Shown: piece after piece, positions 1-5,901 of the stretch | Numbering within the stretch: position 1 is the first letter of the stretch | Layout: each line of letters begins with the position of its first letter | Source: an uncultured Lachnospiraceae bacterium | GTDB lineage: Bacteria > Bacillota_A > Clostridia > Lachnospirales > Lachnospiraceae | NCBI GenBank assembly: GCA_910585655.1 | Contig: CAJUFW010000152.1 | Coordinates: forward strand, 1-6,022 | Reading direction: 5' to 3' | DNA: 6,022 bases | The notes under the pieces: generated by a model | Told to the model about the DNA's origin: nothing | Databases searched by the model: none | The model's input: the letters and a program-made list of their open reading frames with translations, nothing else | Position numbers and translations under genes: made by a program

Positions 1-120
1 TATAAGCAGTTAATTAAATATTGTACGATTGTAGTATCTACATTACCGATTTTTATTTTTTATCCGTTTATTCAGAAATATTTTGAAAAAGGGGTAATGG
101 TTGGAGCTATTAAAGGATAA
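1..120 (+). CDS. Carbohydrate ABC transporter permease, C-terminal fragment (5' end outside window)
   Basis: Reading frame 1 is open from the first base to a TAA at 118-120 and encodes 39 residues. It contains a hydrophobic last helix (IVVSTLPIFIFYPFIQKYF) and ends in the tail EKGVMVGAIKG. This ending (YPF-Q-KYF-KGVM-GA-KG) is characteristic of the LplC/YtcP branch of inner-membrane permeases of sugar ABC importers, which form the channel with a second permease and take substrate from a lipoprotein binding protein. The substrate cannot be told from this fragment. The partner genes should lie upstream of the window. A strong terminator starts 5 bp after the stop, so this is probably the last gene of its operon. 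The family call is from recognition of the tail; the strand and frame are seen directly. Confidence 0.88.
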   Translation, partial: YKQLIKYCTIVVSTLPIFIFYPFIQKYFEKGVMVGAIKG

Positions 121-124
121 ATTT

Positions 125-166
125 AAAAAATGCGTTATGCCTGATCTGTGGCATGACGCATTTTTT
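125..166 (+). terminator. Strong intrinsic terminator after the ABC permease, probably bidirectional
   Basis: Left arm 125-141 pairs with right arm 150-166 over 17 positions (16 Watson-Crick pairs and one T-G wobble) around an 8-nt loop. The core is TGCGTTATGCC against GGCATGACGCA. An A6 run flanks the left arm and a T6 run the right arm, so the hairpin ends in a U-tract on either strand. It closes the permease operon and insulates the MATE gene promoter 60 bp downstream. Confidence 0.93.
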
Positions 167-224
167 GTATGATAGGAAAGTTCTCCGGACAGGAGCGCAC
201 TTGTATTAAGTGAAAATATTTAAG

Positions 225-253
225 TTGCAGGCAGCACAATCTAATGGTATGAT
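225..253 (+). promoter_or_regulatory. Sigma-A promoter of the MATE gene (extended -10)
   Basis: A -35 box TTGCAG (225-230) and a -10 box TATGAT (248-253) are separated by exactly 17 bp, with a TG dinucleotide at 245-246 giving an extended -10 (TGG-TATGAT). Transcription should begin near 259-261. This places the first ATG of the frame (259) at or before the transcript start and supports initiation at 289. Two small dyads lie just upstream: CTCC/GGAG (183-195) and CACTT/AAGTG (198-212). They might be regulator sites but are short. Confidence 0.75.
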
Positions 254-288
254 GGAACATGAAAAACAAGGGGGAGGTTTTTGGGGAT

Positions 289-1647
289 ATGGCAAGAGTA
301 AAGGATATGACAAAGGGCAGCCCACTCAAGCTGATATTGGGATTTGCCTTGCCGCTGATGTTCGGCAATATTTTTCAGCAACTTTATAGTATGGTGGATA
401 CGATTGTGGTAGGTCGTGTGGTCGGTGTGGAAGCCTTGGCATCGGTAGGAGCGGCAAGCTGGCTGGACTGGCTTGTATTGGGGATTGTGATGGGAATGAC
501 ACAGGGCTTTGGTATTTTAATGGCGCAGAGATTTGGGGCAGAGGATCGGGAGGGGCTTCGCAGAAGTATCACAATGTCTGTTTATTTATCGGTGATTATG
601 GCAGTTGTGTTTACGATTGTCAGCCTGCTTATTACCAGGCCGCTTTTAGAGCTTTTACAGACGCCGGATAATACGATTGATGGGGCTGAACGATATATTC
701 GTATTATTTTCAGTGGAATTGCGATTATTGTCACGTATAATATGCTTTCTAATGTCCTTCGCGCGTTGGGAGACAGCAGGACGCCGCTTTATGCGATGAT
801 TACGGCTTCGCTGGTGAATATTGGGCTGGATATTTTGTTTGTGGCGGTTTTTAATATGGGAATTGCCGGGGTGGCGATTGCAACGCTGATCGCGCAGGTC
901 TGTGCTTGTGTGTATTGTTTTATTGGAATTCGCAAGATTTCCTTTCTGCGTTTGGCAAAGGAGGACTGGCGCTTGGATAAAGGCGTGATCCGAAGGCTTT
1001 TAGCGCTGGGAACTCCGGTAGCTTTCCAAAATGGGATTATTGCGGCGGGCGGTCTGGTAGTGCAGTATATTGTCAACGGCTTTGGATTTTTGTTTGTGGC
1101 GGGGATCACGGCAGGGAACAAGCTTTGCGGGCTGATGGAAATGGCTGGAACATCGGTAGGAGCGGCGGTAGCGACCTTTGCAGGACAGAATTTAGGAGCC
1201 GGGCAGGTGGATCGGATTCGTCAAGGAGTTCGTTCAGCCGCCAAAATATCCAGTGCGATAGCCCTTAGCATAGCGGCTTTTATTATTTTGACCGGCAGAT
1301 GGGTAGTAAAGCTGTTTATTACCGGGGAAGCAGAAGTTGTAGAAAGTGTGGTAGCAGTAGCGTATCCATATCTGATCGTGATGAGCGTGATGTTGCTTGT
1401 ATTATATATGCTGTTTATATTCCGTTCGGCGCTTCAGGGGATGGGGGATACGGTAATACCAATGATATCTGGGATTGTAGAGCTGGTAATGAGGATGTCG
1501 ATGGCTCTTTTACTGCCGTTACTGTTAAAGGAGTATGGTGTTTATCTGGCTGAGGTATCTGCCTGGCTGGGGGCAGCGGTGCTGCTGGCAGTAGCTTATG
1601 CCAAGAAAATGCAAAGATATCAGACGCAGGAAAAGGAAAAAGCGTAA
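289..1647 (+). CDS. MATE family multidrug/metabolite efflux transporter (start revised to 289)
   Basis: The 452-aa integral membrane protein belongs to the MATE (NorM/DinF-like) family of cation-coupled antiporters, which export drugs, organic cations or metabolites across the cytoplasmic membrane. It is hydrophobic throughout, with about 12 predicted helices in two homologous halves. Family landmarks are SMVDTIVVGR (34-43), NVLRALGDSRTP (155-166), VATFAGQNLGAG (294-305), and the second-half echo FRSALQGMGDTVIP (378-391). The length is typical for the family. The frame is also open to an ATG at 259, but that codon coincides with the expected transcription start and has no ribosome site. GGAGG at 272-276 lies 12 nt before the ATG at 289, and the protein then begins MARVKDMTKGSP, a usual N-terminus for clostridial MATE proteins. 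No clear terminator follows, so read-through into the next genes is possible. The substrate cannot be deduced. Confidence 0.93.
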   Translation: MARVKDMTKGSPLKLILGFALPLMFGNIFQQLYSMVDTIVVGRVVGVEALASVGAASWLDWLVLGIVMGMTQGFGILMAQRFGAEDREGLRRSITMSVYLSVIMAVVFTIVSLLITRPLLELLQTPDNTIDGAERYIRIIFSGIAIIVTYNMLSNVLRALGDSRTPLYAMITASLVNIGLDILFVAVFNMGIAGVAIATLIAQVCACVYCFIGIRKISFLRLAKEDWRLDKGVIRRLLALGTPVAFQNGIIAAGGLVVQYIVNGFGFLFVAGITAGNKLCGLMEMAGTSVGAAVATFAGQNLGAGQVDRIRQGVRSAAKISSAIALSIAAFIILTGRWVVKLFITGEAEVVESVVAVAYPYLIVMSVMLLVLYMLFIFRSALQGMGDTVIPMISGIVELVMRMSMALLLPLLLKEYGVYLAEVSAWLGAAVLLAVAYAKKMQRYQTQEKEKA

Positions 1648-1660
1648 GGGAATTTGTAAA

Positions 1661-1755
1661 AGAGCAGTAAAAAAGTGGTAAATAGAAAAGAACGAAAGGT
1701 TCAGGAGAACGTTGTTTTTGCCGATATAACCTGTAAAGTTTGTAGTCCCTGCTCT
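1661..1755 (+). promoter_or_regulatory. Possible structured leader with nested inverted repeats upstream of the 144-aa protein
   Basis: AGAGCAG (1661-1667) is matched by CTGCTCT (1749-1755). Inside it, AGGTT (1697-1701) is matched by AACCT (1728-1732), and a small hairpin GTTC-AGGA-GAAC spans 1699-1710, competing with the inner helix. The nested arrangement resembles a multi-helix 5' leader, but a 7-bp inverted repeat in a 136-bp gap is not far from chance and no known riboswitch class is recognised. A weak promoter, such as TTGTTT (1712-1717) with TAAAGT (1734-1739), may also lie here. Low confidence. Confidence 0.25.
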
Positions 1756-1768
1756 CTTCCGGTTTATT

Positions 1769-1777
1769 AGAAGGAGG
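1769..1777 (+). promoter_or_regulatory. Strong Shine-Dalgarno site that fixes a GTG start
   Basis: AGAAGGAGG (1769-1777) is close to a full anti-16S match and lies 6 nt upstream of the GTG at 1784. This is what supports the non-ATG start of the following gene. Confidence 0.85.
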
Positions 1778-1783
1778 CTTGCT

Positions 1784-2218
1784 GTGAAAAAGAAAAGAGG
1801 TATTTTGATTGGATCTGCTTTGGGATTTTTAGCGGTGCTTTTGGGGGAAGTTTATTGCCTGCTGAATTTCCGGGGGGATGTGGTGATGGCAGCAGGAATA
1901 GGGCTGGTACTTTTGATTATGGCGTATCTGATGCTAGACGCTGGCTTTGACTATTGGGAAAGCTTGCAGGAAACCGAGGAGCAGGCTTTTTTTGAGGAGG
2001 GACAAGCAGGGCAGGAAGGTCTGAATCGGGTAGAGGCAGAGCTAAAGCTGTTGCGCAAAGATCTGTCCGATTTGTTAAAGGCGGAAATTCAGTACGAACG
2101 GGAGAATACCAGAGCCTTGATCAGCCATAATAAAAAAGAGATGGAACAACTTTCGGGGGAGCTACAAAAGTTTCGGAAGACGATAGAAGAGTCGTTGAAG
2201 CAGATAGAGAGGAAGTAA
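1784..2218 (+). CDS. Hypothetical membrane protein with two helices and a cytoplasmic coiled coil
   Basis: The gene encodes 144 aa from a GTG start with an excellent ribosome site. The N-terminus is basic (MKKKRG). Two hydrophobic segments follow, roughly residues 7-28 and 33-52, joined by a tight polar turn (NFRGD, 28-32). The remainder, from about residue 56, is charged and rich in Glu, Lys, Leu and Gln, with heptad-like spacing of leucines (VEAELKLLRKDLSDLL and later EMEQLSGELQKF), consistent with a long alpha-helical coiled coil. The positive-inside rule predicts both termini in the cytoplasm, with the coiled coil projecting inward as a homo-oligomer or scaffold. I do not recognise the family and assign no function. 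The exonuclease gene starts 75 bp downstream on the same strand, so co-transcription is possible, although that gap also holds a TATAAT box. Confidence 0.82.
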   Translation: MKKKRGILIGSALGFLAVLLGEVYCLLNFRGDVVMAAGIGLVLLIMAYLMLDAGFDYWESLQETEEQAFFEEGQAGQEGLNRVEAELKLLRKDLSDLLKAEIQYERENTRALISHNKKEMEQLSGELQKFRKTIEESLKQIERK

Positions 2219-2241
2219 GCCAGAGATAAGGGGGAAACTCG

Positions 2242-2247
2242 TATAAT
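2242..2247 (+). promoter_or_regulatory. Candidate -10 box for the exonuclease gene
   Basis: A perfect TATAAT lies 46 bp before the exonuclease start codon. No good -35 hexamer sits 16-18 bp upstream, and there is no TG extension, so this is a weak or activator-dependent promoter at best. The gene may also be read from upstream. Confidence 0.35.
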
Positions 2248-2293
2248 AGGAGAACTGTAGTGGAATTGTGTGGGAGAAGTGTCGAGGTAATCT

Positions 2294-3235
2294 ATGGAAT
2301 ATATTGTGTTAGATTTGGAATGGAATCAAGGAGAGGGAAAAAGGGAAGAGCGGGGAAAGTCTCTTCCTTTTGAAATTATTGAGATTGGAGCAGTTAAGTT
2401 AAACGAGAAGCGGGAGGTGTCGGATACCTTTCACCGGGTTATCCGTCCAGTAGTATATCCGCAGTTATTTGAAATTACAAAGCAGTTGATTGAACTGACG
2501 GATCAGGATTTGCAGCAGGGAGGGACTTTTCAAGAGGCAGGAAGGGAGTTTTTAGACTGGTGTGGCAGTAACCCTTACCGCTTTTGTACCTGGGGACCTT
2601 CGGATTTGACCGTGCTGCAGCAGAACCTGGCTTTTTTTGAAGTTTCTTTTGAAATGGAGTATCCGCTGTATTATTATGATGTGCAGCAGTTGTATAGCGT
2701 GGTTTTTGAAGAAGGGCAGAACGCCAGGAACCTGGAATATGCGGTACGGGAGTTAAATCTTCCGATTGAGAGACCGTTTCATGGAGCCCTGGCAGACGCC
2801 GAATATGCTGCGGAAGTGTTTGAACGTATCAGCCCGGAGCTGGTCAGCAGCTATCCGGCATTGGATTTATACCACCATCCGGGACCGGAAGAGGATGCTA
2901 TTTTTGTACAATGTCCGGATTACCGGCAGACCGTATCCCGTTCCTATGAGACAAGGGAGGAGGTACGGATGGATCGGAGGATGGCGCAGCTTTGTTGCTG
3001 TATCTGCGGCAAAAAGGGAAAACGGCTGATTCCGTGGTTTTGCAACAGCAACAGCAACCGCAATTATGACAGCTTAGGGATTTGTCGGGAGCATGGTTAT
3101 TTAAAGGGGCGTTTGGTAATAAAAAATCCGGCTTCCCAGGAGTTCTTCGGCATACAGACGGTACGTCTGGCGTCAGAAGAAGAAGAAAGCCGGTTAGAAG
3201 CACGCTATCAGGAGAAAAAGAGACAGGATCGATAG
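2294..3235 (+). CDS. DEDDh-type 3'-5' exonuclease domain protein with C-terminal Cys/His cluster
   Basis: The 313-aa protein begins with an RNase T/DnaQ-like exonuclease fold that removes nucleotides from 3' ends of DNA or RNA using two metal ions. All acidic ligands and the general base are visible: Asp7 and Glu9 in DLEW (ExoI), Asp104 in TWGPSD (ExoII), and His163 with Asp168 in HGALADA (ExoIII, the H-x4-D spacing of DEDDh enzymes). The catalytic domain ends near residue 180. The C-terminal third is separate: after a linker it has a Cys cluster (234-236 and 238), Cys250, and Cys264-x2-His267. This could form a zinc site, followed by a basic segment and a charged tail. Gram-positive relatives include KapD-like proteins; it is not a polymerase proofreading subunit by context. 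A weak GAGG (2284-2287) lies 6 nt before the ATG. The substrate is unknown. Its stop is 8 bp from that of the converging carboxypeptidase gene. Confidence 0.88.
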   Translation: MEYIVLDLEWNQGEGKREERGKSLPFEIIEIGAVKLNEKREVSDTFHRVIRPVVYPQLFEITKQLIELTDQDLQQGGTFQEAGREFLDWCGSNPYRFCTWGPSDLTVLQQNLAFFEVSFEMEYPLYYYDVQQLYSVVFEEGQNARNLEYAVRELNLPIERPFHGALADAEYAAEVFERISPELVSSYPALDLYHHPGPEEDAIFVQCPDYRQTVSRSYETREEVRMDRRMAQLCCCICGKKGKRLIPWFCNSNSNRNYDSLGICREHGYLKGRLVIKNPASQEFFGIQTVRLASEEEESRLEARYQEKKRQDR

Positions 3236-3243
3236 TAACAGTA

Positions 3244-4791
3244 TTACAGATTAAAATAAGAATCTTCTTCCCGTCTTTTTTTCCTTCTGGCAAAATAAGC
3301 GCTTCTTCGTCTGCGGTGCGGAAGTTCCACCAGGACATAATAGAGAACGCCTAATGCCACGAGGAACAAGATAATTCCAGCAATAATAAAAGGCTTTAGA
3401 TCGATGCCCTTTGCTTCCTTTTCCGAACTGTCGGACTGATCGGGAGCAGGGGTATTTGGATTTGTCACTGCCAAATCCGAGTCTGTGTCCCGGCTTGTAG
3501 CTGTGGGATTTGCGTCAGTATCCGCGGCATCGGTGTGAGAAGCATCGTCTGTGGGAGCAGTATGCTCCACATCGGACAGGGAAAGATCTTCCGTACTTTC
3601 ATATAAAATATCGGTATAACCGACTGTTTTATCGCCGTATTGGTACGTGACCTGCCCGATCGCATTGGCTCCTTTTTGCAATGATTCGACAGAGTGATAG
3701 GTAATCGTCTGCTTGACATCGGTATAAGAGGCGCCTTTTGGCAAAATGACATAGGAATCCGTATCAATCGAAAGCGGGGCGTTTTTCATATCAAACAATG
3801 GGCTGAAACGGGTAAACAGAGAAAAATTATCAAAGGAAGGCGCCTGATCCAGCTTGTTGATAGGCTGTACAGAAAAGTTATCAAATACATAATCTAACAG
3901 GGTCGTGGTGTCTTCATATTGATTTATCTGCATCTGAGAGTGCATAGTCACGCATACGACGTCTAAATTTTCTCGTTTGGCATAGGTGACAAGGGTATAA
4001 CGCGCTTCATTGGTAAATCCGGTTTTTCCGGCATAGCAATCCTCATAGGCAAACTGAGGGAGCTTGGCAGGATTGACCATTTGATGCGTATTTGCTACCC
4101 AGCGGGTTTCTTCCATTTTTTCTGTAGGAGGGATTTCATAAACCCTTGTACCAGCAATCTTTTTAAAAGTGGAACTGCGGATAGCAGCCTGGGCGATTAA
4201 CGCCATATCATAGGCGCAGGTATAGTGATTTTCGTCATGCAGCCCACAGGGGTTGGCAAAGTGGGTGTTGACACAGCCAAGTTCTGCAGCTCTCTGGTTC
4301 ATCTTATTTACAAAGGCTTTGGAAGATCCGCTGATGTGTTCGCCAATCGCATTGGCTACTTCATTGGCAGAAGCCAGCATCATTCCGTACATACAATTTT
4401 CCATGCTGAGAGTTTCCCCGACATTCATACCGATACTGCTGCCTTTCGGACCGTTGCCGTATACGGCTTCTTCGGAAAATGTTACGATTTCATCCATTGA
4501 GCAGTTTTCTACGGCAAGCAGCGCAGTCATGACCTTGGTAATGCTGGCAGGATATTTTGCTGTATCGGCATTTTTTTCATAGAGGATGGTTCCGGTGGAT
4601 AGCTCTAACACAACAGCGGATTCTGCGTTTACAGACGGTCCGGACGGCCAGGAGACGTCTGTGCCGGACTCTGTGTCAGAGGAAGCAGAAACCTGCACAG
4701 GAGATAACGGCAGCAGGGACAGGCAAAGAGCCAGTACCAGCGCCAGAGAAAAAACAAAACAACGGGACTGCATATATATTTTTTGAATCAT
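3244..4791 (-). CDS. D-alanyl-D-alanine carboxypeptidase (peptidase S11, DacA/DacF-like penicillin-binding protein) with C-terminal membrane anchor
   Basis: The 515-aa precursor trims the terminal D-Ala from peptidoglycan pentapeptides outside the membrane, limiting cross-linking. A signal peptide occupies about residues 1-37, with basic and hydrophobic segments and likely cleavage near VSA-SS. The S11 serine peptidase domain (about 50-285) holds the three penicillin-binding motifs: S83-I-T-K86 with the nucleophile Ser83, S141-A-N143, and K256-T-G258. A beta-rich PBP5_C-like domain spans about 305-400. A low-complexity Asp/Thr/Ser/Ala linker (about 405-462) leads to a single membrane helix (about 466-488) and a strongly basic cytoplasmic tail (HRRRR, then RRKKRR). 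Most PBP5 relatives instead end in an amphipathic helix. The start at 4791 is favoured by AAGAGG (complement of 4802-4807) 10 nt upstream; the internal Met7 has only A/T-rich sequence before it. DacA, DacB and DacF subtypes cannot be separated from this alone, so no symbol is given. Confidence 0.94.
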   Translation of the reverse strand: MIQKIYMQSRCFVFSLALVLALCLSLLPLSPVQVSASSDTESGTDVSWPSGPSVNAESAVVLELSTGTILYEKNADTAKYPASITKVMTALLAVENCSMDEIVTFSEEAVYGNGPKGSSIGMNVGETLSMENCMYGMMLASANEVANAIGEHISGSSKAFVNKMNQRAAELGCVNTHFANPCGLHDENHYTCAYDMALIAQAAIRSSTFKKIAGTRVYEIPPTEKMEETRWVANTHQMVNPAKLPQFAYEDCYAGKTGFTNEARYTLVTYAKRENLDVVCVTMHSQMQINQYEDTTTLLDYVFDNFSVQPINKLDQAPSFDNFSLFTRFSPLFDMKNAPLSIDTDSYVILPKGASYTDVKQTITYHSVESLQKGANAIGQVTYQYGDKTVGYTDILYESTEDLSLSDVEHTAPTDDASHTDAADTDANPTATSRDTDSDLAVTNPNTPAPDQSDSSEKEAKGIDLKPFIIAGIILFLVALGVLYYVLVELPHRRRRSAYFARRKKRREEDSYFNL

Positions 4792-4842
4792 AATTGGATA
4801 ACCTCTTTTCTGTCAGGACATCGTTTGCCAAGACATAACATA

Positions 4843-4860
4843 CTGCCCCACGCAGGGCAG
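4843..4860 (-). promoter_or_regulatory. GC-rich dyad in the carboxypeptidase leader
   Basis: CTGCCC (4843-4848) and GGGCAG (4855-4860) form a perfect 6-bp stem around a 6-nt loop, about 15-32 nt after the predicted transcription start. There is no U-tract, so it is not a terminator. It may be a stabilising 5' hairpin, a regulator site, or incidental. Confidence 0.4.
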
Positions 4861-4881
4861 GTATTTGGAGCCTTCCTTCTT

Positions 4882-4910
4882 AGTATAGTAGATTTTGCGA
4901 ACAGGTTCAA
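4882..4910 (-). promoter_or_regulatory. Sigma-A promoter of the D,D-carboxypeptidase gene
   Basis: Read on the minus strand, TTGAAC (4910-4905) and TATACT (4887-4882) are separated by exactly 17 bp. Transcription should start near 4875, giving a leader of about 84 nt before the ATG at 4791. Confidence 0.78.
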
Positions 4911-4928
4911 GGGGGAATTGGCAGAATG

Positions 4929-4941
4929 AGAAAAATTTTCT
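4929..4941. promoter_or_regulatory. A/T-tract dyad between the divergent promoters (possible UP element or operator)
   Basis: AGAAAA and TTTTCT flank a single central A, making a 13-bp dyad midway between the -35 boxes of the carboxypeptidase promoter (4905-4910) and the trmB promoter (4950-4955). Its A5T4 tract lies roughly 46-54 bp upstream of the predicted trmB transcript start, where UP elements bind the alpha subunit of RNA polymerase. The position is seen; the function is inferred. Confidence 0.35.
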
Positions 4942-4949
4942 GGAACAGA

Positions 4950-4978
4950 TTGCAATTTGACAGGGGATATGACATAAT
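4950..4978 (+). promoter_or_regulatory. Sigma-A promoter of trmB (extended -10)
   Basis: TTGCAA (4950-4955) and CATAAT (4973-4978) are 17 bp apart, with TG at 4970-4971 giving the extended -10 form TGA-CATAAT. Transcription should begin near 4985. A perfect TTGACA at 4957-4962 overlaps the spacer, but its only partner is a poor TACGAT at 19 bp (4982-4987). Confidence 0.65.
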
Positions 4979-5032
4979 AGGTACGATTTCGATTCAGGAA
5001 GACAATATTTGAATATAGAAAGAGGAGACGGT

Positions 5033-5722
5033 ATGAGATTAAGAAACATTAGAGGCTCTAGGGAAGTGATTGCCGCCAATGAATATGTGGTACACGAGGC
5101 AGAGACAAAGCGTGGGCAATGGAACAGTGTGTTTGGGAACGGGAACCCGATTCAAATAGAAATTGGTATGGGAAAGGGGCAGTTTCTGACCGAGTTAGCC
5201 AGGCAGAATCCAGAGATTAACTATGTAGGAATCGAGAAATATTCCAGTGTTCTAATCCGGGCAATCGAAAAGCGAAGCCAGGAGGACTTGCCGAACTTGC
5301 TGTTCGTACGGATGGATGCGGAGCATATTCATGAAGTATTTGGCGAAGAGGAAGTGGAACGGATTTATCTGAATTTTTCCGATCCATGGCCGAAGGATCG
5401 TCATGCCAAACGGAGGCTGACGTCAAAGGAATTTTTGGCGCGATATGAAAAATGCCTGAAAAGAGACGGCGATATCCAGTTTAAGACGGACAATAAAGAA
5501 CTGTTTGAATTTTCCTTGGAGCAGGCAGCAGAAGCAGGATGGGAAACAAGGGAAGTGACCTATGATCTGCACCATAGCGCCTATCTGGAAGGAAATGTTA
5601 TGACAGAGTATGAGGAACGGTTTAGCGCACAGGGGAATCCGATTTGCCGGATGGTGCTGGTGAACCATTTTGCCAAAGCAGCATACGATAACAACAGAGG
5701 CAAAGACGGAAGGGAAGAATAG
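5033..5722 (+). CDS. trmB: tRNA (guanine-N7-)-methyltransferase TrmB
   Basis: The 229-aa SAM-dependent enzyme makes m7G at position 46 of the tRNA variable loop in the cytoplasm. Landmarks, numbered from 5033: the SAM-binding loop IEIGMGKGQF (42-51), the acidic ribose contact in VGIEKY (Glu68), the TrmB signature FSDPWPKDRHAKRRL (115-129) with Asp117 and the basic patch, FKTDN (150-154), and the C-terminal TEYEERF (191-197) with GNPI. The length matches single-chain bacterial TrmB. The frame extends upstream to a TTG at 5009, but AGAGGAG (5021-5027) lies 5 nt before the ATG at 5033 and the family normally starts MRLRN, so 5033 is chosen. The gene has its own promoter and is divergent from the carboxypeptidase gene. 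A small basic ORF begins 3 bp after the stop. Confidence 0.96.
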   Translation: MRLRNIRGSREVIAANEYVVHEAETKRGQWNSVFGNGNPIQIEIGMGKGQFLTELARQNPEINYVGIEKYSSVLIRAIEKRSQEDLPNLLFVRMDAEHIHEVFGEEEVERIYLNFSDPWPKDRHAKRRLTSKEFLARYEKCLKRDGDIQFKTDNKELFEFSLEQAAEAGWETREVTYDLHHSAYLEGNVMTEYEERFSAQGNPICRMVLVNHFAKAAYDNNRGKDGREE

Positions 5723-5725
5723 GTT

Positions 5726-5878
5726 ATGGCAGCAGGTGCGGCAGGGACAAAAGGAAAAGGAAAGAGCAATGTCAAAGAAGTAGTAAAAACGATGAATAAA
5801 TCCTATCAGGAAATGCAGCCGTTGATGAACGGAATTGCAAAAAAGCTTACGAAGAATGGCTTGAAAAAGGGGAGGTAA
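5726..5878 (+). CDS. Small, strongly basic hypothetical protein (50 aa) directly after trmB
   Basis: ATG at 5726 begins 3 bp after the trmB stop and runs 50 codons to TAA at 5876-5878. It starts MAAGAAGTKGKGKS and ends KKLTKNGLKKGR. It has 11 Lys and 1 Arg against 2 Glu (net about +10), no Cys, no Trp and no membrane segment. An Ala/Gly/Lys-rich flexible head is followed by a likely helix (VKEVVKTMNKSYQEM) and a basic tail, a composition typical of small nucleic-acid- or ribosome-binding proteins. AGGGAAG (5711-5717) inside the trmB end could serve as a ribosome site, implying translation coupled to trmB. I do not recognise a family. The junction spacing and the non-random composition argue for a real gene, but a chance ORF is not excluded. 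Confidence 0.55.
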   Translation: MAAGAAGTKGKGKSNVKEVVKTMNKSYQEMQPLMNGIAKKLTKNGLKKGR

Positions 5879-5882
5879 AAAG

Positions 5883-5892
5883 CCCTTCGGGG
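5883..5892. other. Short C(UUCG)G-type hairpin at the edge of the repeat element
   Basis: CCC-TTCG-GGG forms a 3-bp stem with the very stable UUCG tetraloop on plus-strand RNA. On the minus strand the same sequence reads CCC-CGAA-GGG-C followed by T5, resembling a minimal terminator for minus-strand transcripts coming from the repeat. The stem is too short to be confident of either role. Confidence 0.3.
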
Positions 5893-5901
5893 AGGAGCGC
5901 A

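Noticed and set aside
191..201. The 11-mer AGGAGCGCACT occurs both before the MATE gene (191-201) and at the repeat element (5893-5903), suggesting a shared dispersed repeat.
   Set aside because: In 6 kb a few identical 11-mers are expected by chance, and the flanking sequences do not extend the match on either side.
4225..4582. Plus-strand open frames inside the carboxypeptidase gene.
   Set aside because: They are antisense shadows of a gene with complete catalytic motifs, with low-complexity translations and no recognisable ribosome sites or domains.
4899..4908. GAAC-AG-GTTC dyad overlapping the carboxypeptidase -35 box, resembling a LexA/DinR box.
   Set aside because: The Gram-positive LexA box has a 4-nt spacer (GAAC-N4-GTTC); here it is 2 nt. 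A similar dyad at 1690-1702 has 5 nt. Neither fits, and the genes are not SOS functions.
4957..4962. Perfect TTGACA as the -35 box of trmB.
   Set aside because: CATAAT is only 10 bp downstream, and at 17-19 bp the best partner is TACGAT. TTGCAA at 4950 with a 17-bp spacer and an extended -10 is better.
5009..5032. TTG start for trmB, adding 8 residues.
   Set aside because: It would place the ribosome site AGAGGAG (5021-5027) inside the gene; the ATG at 5033 has ideal spacing and the usual family N-terminus.
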